Part shown: one piece after another, positions 60,001 to 64,000 of the stretch
Layout of the letters: each line of letters starts with the position of its first letter
Numbering within the stretch: position 1 is the stretch's first letter
Source of the DNA: Maritalea mediterranea
GTDB taxonomy: Bacteria; Pseudomonadota; Alphaproteobacteria; Rhizobiales; Devosiaceae
NCBI RefSeq assembly: GCF_021568695.1
Contig: NZ_JAKGTI010000001.1
Span: forward strand, 806,001 to 870,000
Direction of reading: 5' to 3'
Length of the DNA stretch: 64,000 nt
The notes under the pieces: model-generated
The model's database searches: none
Told to the model about the DNA's origin: nothing
What the model saw: the letters and a program-made list of their open reading frames with translations, nothing else
Position numbers and translations under genes: made by a program

Positions 60001-60912
60001 TATTTCTTGTCGCCAAGGCGGGTTGGCGCCATGGCGCGACACGGTGACAGCGGCAGCCTTGGCCCCCAATTCGATGGCGCGGGTTAATTGCTCTTCACTC
60101 AAGGTGAGAAGGCTGCCGAACAGCTCTTGTTCCTGCAAGGCGCACAAAAAGCCGGCGCTAAATGTATCGCCGGCGCCCACCGTATCGACAACTTGGGCGG
60201 GCGTCGATGGTACATCAAGCTGCACATGCTTGCTCACGGCCTCAACCCCGTCACCCCCTTTGGTGATCAGGATAAGCCTGGTGCCCAGGCGCAGAATGTG
60301 CGCCAACGTCGCCTCAACCGAACGCTTGCCAGCAATCCAATCCAAATCTTCGTCCGACACTTTCAAAATGCTGGCATGGCCAAACATCTCATCCAGCTCT
60401 GCGCGATAGCTTGCCTCATCTTGAATAAAGCCGGGGCGAATGTTCGGGTCCAGCATTACGGGCGCCAGTTGGCCAATCTGCGCCATCAATCGCCGATAAT
60501 AGGGGCCGGACCTGTGGCCCAAAAGACTGATGCCGCCAAAAAACGCCATCTTCAGATTGTTCGGCAGGTGCGGCTTTTCATCGGCGGTAAAATCTTGCGC
60601 GGCGGTCCCTTCGTCATAAAATTGATAGCTGGCATGCCCGTCCTGCAGATGCACCATGGCGAGCGGACAGGGCAGGACGCTCGTCACCACCGGGTCAGTA
60701 CCCACATGGCTCTCGGCTAAGGCGTTCAGCAGCTTTTGGCCCAGATCATCCGAAGAAATTTTGGAATGGAACTGCACATTGGCTCCCAACCGGCCCAATG
60801 CGATGGCGGTGTTGAACACGGAGCCGCCAACAGCTGGTGCAAATCCTTGTCGACCATCCGCCGCTTCAATCGGCAGCATATCCATCAATGCTTCGCCACA
60901 ACACAAAATCAT
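59992..60912 (-). CDS. PfkB-family carbohydrate kinase (fructokinase-like)
   Basis: A 306-residue sugar kinase. G-G-S-V-F-N-T-A-I-A-L near 29-39 binds the sugar; the signature 2 motif D-T-V-G-A-G-D-T-F-S-A-G near 242-253 holds the catalytic Asp (G-A-G-D). Start residues C-C-G-E-A-L-M-D-M-L resemble fructokinases. It would phosphorylate fructose or a related sugar with ATP. It lies 15 bases after the hexapeptide transferase gene and is the last of the surface-sugar gene run, so it may be co-transcribed with it. Confidence 0.88.
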   Translation of the reverse strand: MILCCGEALMDMLPIEAADGRQGFAPAVGGSVFNTAIALGRLGANVQFHSKISSDDLGQKLLNALAESHVGTDPVVTSVLPCPLAMVHLQDGHASYQFYDEGTAAQDFTADEKPHLPNNLKMAFFGGISLLGHRSGPYYRRLMAQIGQLAPVMLDPNIRPGFIQDEASYRAELDEMFGHASILKVSDEDLDWIAGKRSVEATLAHILRLGTRLILITKGGDGVEAVSKHVQLDVPSTPAQVVDTVGAGDTFSAGFLCALQEQELFGSLLTLSEEQLTRAIELGAKAAAVTVSRHGANPPWRQEISG

Positions 60913-60927
60913 AGGGACAATCCTTGG

Positions 60928-61578
60928 TTAAACCCGGAAATATTCTTCCAAAGGCAGTTGCGCCTGCTTATTTGGTTTTATCAAGGCTTGGCCGCCGGTG
61001 CCATTGAAAATGAACTGACGCGTAGGCACTTTTTGATTGATCACGCTGGTGCCCTGGCCCAAAACACAATGGTCGCCGATCTCCGTCTCGCCGATAATCG
61101 CGCTGTTGGGATATACGATCACTCCCTCGCCGATGCGAGGTGCATGACCATGATTTTTCCCAACGGTAGAGTTTTGATATAGCACCAGATAATTGCCATA
61201 GGTGGCTTTGGCCAATACGATTCCAGCGGAATGGCCGATAAAAAACACGGGCGGCATATCAATCTCATAAAACAAATCAATGGCGTTCATCGCTTTATTG
61301 AGCAGAAAAAGGCGCGTGGGCAGTTCACGCTCGCCAGTTTGAGTGAAGATTTCATTGCTGAGCAGATAGAGAAAGGTGCAATATTGCGTTGAATGCAAAT
61401 GGTCAAACTGCCCGGGCGTCCACATTTTCACATGTTTGATCAGATGATGCAGACGGTCCAATGCTGCGGGAAGGTGCGTTTCAATCTCCCTCTGTGCCCG
61501 CGCCAACACGGTGTCGGGCAGCAAATTGACCGTTTGTTGCGCCACATAGGTGGCTAACGCTTCATTATTCAACATCAT
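60928..61578 (-). CDS. Hexapeptide-repeat acyltransferase (serine acetyltransferase-like)
   Basis: About 216 residues. Residues 1-120 are helical, as in CysE-type proteins. Residues 125-190 show left-handed beta-helix turns: G-I-V-L-A-K-A-T-Y-G-N-Y, G-K-N-H-G-H-A-P-R-I-G-E-G-V-I-V and A-I-I-G-E-T-E-I-G-D-H-C-V-L. It should acetylate a sugar or amino acid with acetyl-CoA. In this operon a sugar O- or N-acetyltransferase is most likely. The ATG at 61578 overlaps the formyltransferase gene by 14 bases. Confidence 0.8.
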   Translation of the reverse strand: MMLNNEALATYVAQQTVNLLPDTVLARAQREIETHLPAALDRLHHLIKHVKMWTPGQFDHLHSTQYCTFLYLLSNEIFTQTGERELPTRLFLLNKAMNAIDLFYEIDMPPVFFIGHSAGIVLAKATYGNYLVLYQNSTVGKNHGHAPRIGEGVIVYPNSAIIGETEIGDHCVLGQGTSVINQKVPTRQFIFNGTGGQALIKPNKQAQLPLEEYFRV

Positions 61579-62386
61579 GTTGCCTAAGCTGGGCAAAAAG
61601 ATCTGTCAGCGCATCGCCACACAATTGAGCAGCCATTGTCTCGCGGGCAATTTGCGGCACAACCTCAAGCTTGACGCCATTGTTTTCAACATATGCACCC
61701 TCATAAGGCGGAAACCAAAACGCGCGTGCATATCGCTCGACCGTTTCCTGATCAGCGTCATTGGGTATTCGCTTTAGCGGCAGAAACTCTTCCAAAGAAT
61801 GATACCGCACTTTGTGTGGTGGTTGTGGCTCTGCTGGCAGGTCAGCCCCGCGCTCAACCATCGCCACAAACTGTTTGAACAGAGTTATCATTTCTTTTTG
61901 CGCGAGCTGCTCCAAGGCAAAGCCAGTCAATACATCAGACTGGATGGGGAAACGGCGCACCTTTAACAATGGACCATCATCAAAGCCTTCGCCCAGATGA
62001 TGGCAGGTGCAGCCAAATTCCGACTTTTGCTCCAAAATTGCCAAATTATAGGTGCCCCATCCACCATATTCCGGCAAGGGCGCCGCATGAAAGTTCACCG
62101 CCGCCAAGCCCGCTTTTTTTGCGATCTCAGGCTTTACCAAATGGCGGAACATATAAGAAATAACCACGTCGACAGGGCCGACCAGCGAGAACAAATCCTT
62201 TTGTCTGACCACTGGTAAGCCCAGTGAACGGGCCGCCATCTTCAGGTCCGGTTCTGGATACCATGGGTGTGAAATGGTGCCCGAAACACAAACGGCTTTG
62301 ATATCCCAGCCTTGCTCGTGCAAATGAGTGAGCGCCACAACCGAGCCAGGCTTTGAACCCATGAAAATTACGCTCGGTTTGCTCAT
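61565..62386 (-). CDS. Formyltransferase-family protein, sugar N-formyltransferase-like
   Basis: A 273-residue protein with the formyl transferase domain at about 5-200. The catalytic triad can be placed: Asn and His in A-V-N-F-H-A-A-P-L-P-E-Y near 101-112, and Asp in G-F-D-D-G-P-L-L near 142-149. Folate-dependent members formylate amino sugars on surface polysaccharides or Met-tRNA; the context favours an amino sugar. The start at 62386 follows directly after the aminotransferase stop (TAA then ATG). The last 70 residues are unlike Fmt. Confidence 0.84.
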   Translation of the reverse strand: MSKPSVIFMGSKPGSVVALTHLHEQGWDIKAVCVSGTISHPWYPEPDLKMAARSLGLPVVRQKDLFSLVGPVDVVISYMFRHLVKPEIAKKAGLAAVNFHAAPLPEYGGWGTYNLAILEQKSEFGCTCHHLGEGFDDGPLLKVRRFPIQSDVLTGFALEQLAQKEMITLFKQFVAMVERGADLPAEPQPPHKVRYHSLEEFLPLKRIPNDADQETVERYARAFWFPPYEGAYVENNGVKLEVVPQIARETMAAQLCGDALTDLFAQLRQHDVE

Positions 62387-63523
62387 TTATGCCGCCTTGT
62401 TGGCAAAGAAATCACCAATCGTATCGCTAACCTGATCAACAACCGACAGCTCCATCATCGAATGCAGAGGCAGCGACAAGATCTCATGGCCCACGGCATC
62501 GGTCACACTCAAATCCCCCTTCCGACAGTCCTTCCAAAGAGAAAACCAATGGCCGGGTTGCCAATGTATACCGGTGTCGATGCCCTTTTCCTTTAGGTAT
62601 GCGCGCAAATCGTCGCGATCTTCTTGCGGCACGCGGATATAATAAAGAAAAGGATTTACCTCATCGAAGCTAGAATTTGGGGTGCGCACCTGCGCAACAG
62701 AAGCCAGCCGTTCGGAATATCGCTTCGACGCAGCAGCACGCGTCGCACGAATTTGATCCAGCTTGGCAATCTGTTGCACCCCGATGGCGGCGTGCAAATT
62801 CAGCATGTGATAGCGATAACCCACGCGCTCCACATCAAAAGTCCAGGCGCGCTTGTTCTGATACATGACCTCAGACGGCTGCTGCATCCCCAATAGCCGC
62901 AGCTCGCGCACATATTTCTGCTCTTCTTCCGTGCGCACCACAACGGCCCCGCCATCAAGGCAGGTGATGGTTTTCACCGGGTCAAAGCTGAACACGCAAA
63001 TGTCAGAATAAGACCCCACCGGCTTGCCCTTATAAAAAGATCCGAACGAATGACAGGCATCGTGGATGACCCGTAAATTATGCTTGTTGGCGAAGGCTTC
63101 CACCTTGTCATAATCGGAGATGATACAATCATAATCCATAATGATGATGGCCTTAGTCTTGTCGCTGACCAGCGCCTCGGCTTTATCAATGTCCATTTCA
63201 AGGGTGTCATCATCGCAGTCGCAAAATACAATGTCTGCGCCCACCCAACTGATGGCCTGATAATCGGCCGAGCAGTTGAACGCCGAAACGATCACCTCAT
63301 CACCGGGCTTAACACCTGCCACCAAAAGTGCGACATGCAAGGCTGCCGTGCCGGTGCTGACCGCCGACACGAAGCGGTCGGGGGCATTAATGACTTCGCC
63401 GATTTTTTCTTCAAATTCGGCGACATAGCTGCCCATGCCCAGCCAGCCCATTTCCAGAGATTGAGTGGCCGCACCAATTTCGTCGGGACCAATTAAAGGT
63501 TTAAAGACAGGAATGTCGTTCAT
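62387..63523 (-). CDS. DegT/DnrJ/EryC1/StrS-family sugar aminotransferase
   Basis: A 378-residue PLP enzyme. Motifs: V-S-T-G-T-A-A-L-H near 55, H-D-A-C-H-S-F-G near 158, and the PLP lysine in F-D-P-V-K-T-I-T-C-L-D-G-G near 185. It would convert a nucleotide keto-sugar to an amino-sugar, giving the amine that the formyl- or acyltransferase next to it could modify. The ATG at 63523 has TGAGG upstream; the frame to 63607 is rejected because it overlaps the next gene. Its stop abuts the formyltransferase start. Confidence 0.9.
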   Translation of the reverse strand: MNDIPVFKPLIGPDEIGAATQSLEMGWLGMGSYVAEFEEKIGEVINAPDRFVSAVSTGTAALHVALLVAGVKPGDEVIVSAFNCSADYQAISWVGADIVFCDCDDDTLEMDIDKAEALVSDKTKAIIIMDYDCIISDYDKVEAFANKHNLRVIHDACHSFGSFYKGKPVGSYSDICVFSFDPVKTITCLDGGAVVVRTEEEQKYVRELRLLGMQQPSEVMYQNKRAWTFDVERVGYRYHMLNLHAAIGVQQIAKLDQIRATRAAASKRYSERLASVAQVRTPNSSFDEVNPFLYYIRVPQEDRDDLRAYLKEKGIDTGIHWQPGHWFSLWKDCRKGDLSVTDAVGHEILSLPLHSMMELSVVDQVSDTIGDFFANKAA

Positions 63524-63570
63524 TGTGGCCTCACATGCGGATCGGACAATCGATTCGTGGTCAGTGTACC

Positions 63571-64000
63571 CTAAATCTGTTTTGTTGTGAGCCTTGGTAT
63601 TGCCCAAGCAAACTCAGTGCCGACGCGCAATTCTGGCTGCAAATTCTGCATGATTTCCGGGGCGATGTTCCACGGCAAAATCAGGATCACATCCGGCTGA
63701 GCCTTAATCAGTTCCGGCGGTGACACGATGGGGATGTGACTGCCTGGCATGTATTTGCCTTGTTTTGACGGGGCTGCATCGGCGATCATGGGCACAAGGT
63801 CGGGTTTTATCTTGGCATAATTCAACAAGGTGTTTCCCTTTGCTGCTGCGCCATAACCCCAAATCGATTTGCCTGCTCGTTTTGCGTCAGCCAAATATTG
63901 CACCAACTCGTCTTTGATCCGGTCAACTTCCGGCTGCAAATTTTTGTAGGTGCTCAAGTTCATCAGGCCAAAATTGATTTCCTTTTGCAGCACCGCACCC
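63571..64000 (-). CDS. SAM-dependent C-methyltransferase, C-terminal part (cut by window edge)
   Basis: About 143 residues of an open frame that continues past base 64000. They match the C-terminal domain of sugar C-methyltransferases: W-G-Y-G-A-A-A-K-G-N-T-L-L-N-Y, then I-A-D-A-A-P-S-K-Q-G, G-S-H-I-P-I-V-S-P and I-L-I-L-P-W-N-I. The Rossmann methyl-transfer half lies outside the window. It precedes the aminotransferase by 47 bases on the same strand, so it is probably part of the same deoxy-sugar operon. Confidence 0.85.
   Translation of the reverse strand, partial: GAVLQKEINFGLMNLSTYKNLQPEVDRIKDELVQYLADAKRAGKSIWGYGAAAKGNTLLNYAKIKPDLVPMIADAAPSKQGKYMPGSHIPIVSPPELIKAQPDVILILPWNIAPEIMQNLQPELRVGTEFAWAIPRLTTKQI

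Overview
The window looks like one continuous piece of chromosome from an alphaproteobacterium, most likely Hyphomicrobiales (Rhizobiales). Evidence: a class I (archaeal-type) lysyl-tRNA synthetase, a C4-pathway 5-aminolevulinate synthase, a PodJ-like polarity protein, an Irr-type iron box, and the gene order murA - DUF2948 - hisD - UPF0262/phosphatase - infA - maf - yacG - tRNA-Phe. I see no phage, plasmid, CRISPR or complete insertion sequence. Genes are tightly packed with many ATGA-type overlaps.

Layout. 1-12.3 kb: a metabolic and uptake block. It holds an acyl-CoA thioesterase and RidA pair, an AraC regulator divergent from a flavin monooxygenase plus cupin, a TRAP transporter (dctM, dctQ, dctP), its DctB/DctD-like two-component system, and threonine deaminase. 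12.3-19.5 kb: an inner-membrane glycosyltransferase, an orphan solute-binding protein, a sterol desaturase-family enzyme, a TerB protein, lysK, a repeat-filled spacer and a self-cleaving-type repressor. 19.7-23.7 kb: DUF952-pyrD, a MATE exporter, an SDR and a small membrane protein. 23.8-30 kb: a ligase-associated helicase and PdeM nuclease with an AAC(6')-like acetyltransferase between them, facing a tauE - TIGR02186 - DUF3429 - GNAT operon. 30.2-41.9 kb: podJ, a MerR regulator, two response regulators, a hybrid kinase, hemA, a YozG/DUF2975 pair and tspO. 42-49.6 kb: an orphan Mur ligase, a semialdehyde dehydrogenase, pyrrolidone-carboxylate peptidase, a serine hydrolase, an amine oxidoreductase, ung and a small secreted Cys-rich protein. 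49.7-55.8 kb: tRNA-Thr and the conserved murA-to-yacG operon, ending at tRNA-Phe. 55.9-60 kb: an active/inactive M16 peptidase pair, an Irr-box leader before DUF2218, and a copper-responsive cueR unit. 60-64 kb: a surface-sugar modification operon (methyltransferase, aminotransferase, formyltransferase, hexapeptide acyltransferase, sugar kinase) that runs off the right edge.

How genes work together. DctB/DctD probably control the TRAP transporter, but the DctD has lost its GAFTGA loop, so sigma-54 activation is doubtful. The hybrid kinase and the NarL-type regulator beside it are a likely pair. The PuuB-like oxidoreductase and the succinate-semialdehyde dehydrogenase would fit polyamine/GABA breakdown.

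The most unusual signals are: (1) an Irr-type palindrome followed by two strong hairpins and a T-run just before DUF2218, which looks like an iron-controlled small RNA or attenuator; (2) a canonical 19-bp-spacer CueR promoter driving a 49-residue Cys-Cys protein translationally coupled to cueR, with a palindrome over its ribosome binding site; (3) the GAFTGA-less DctD; (4) a FixJ-like regulator whose phospho-acceptor Asp is Asn; (5) an in-frame UPF0262-tyrosine phosphatase fusion; (6) two copies of a composite palindromic intergenic repeat with MITE-like ends. All calls come from reading the sequence; no database search or folding was run.
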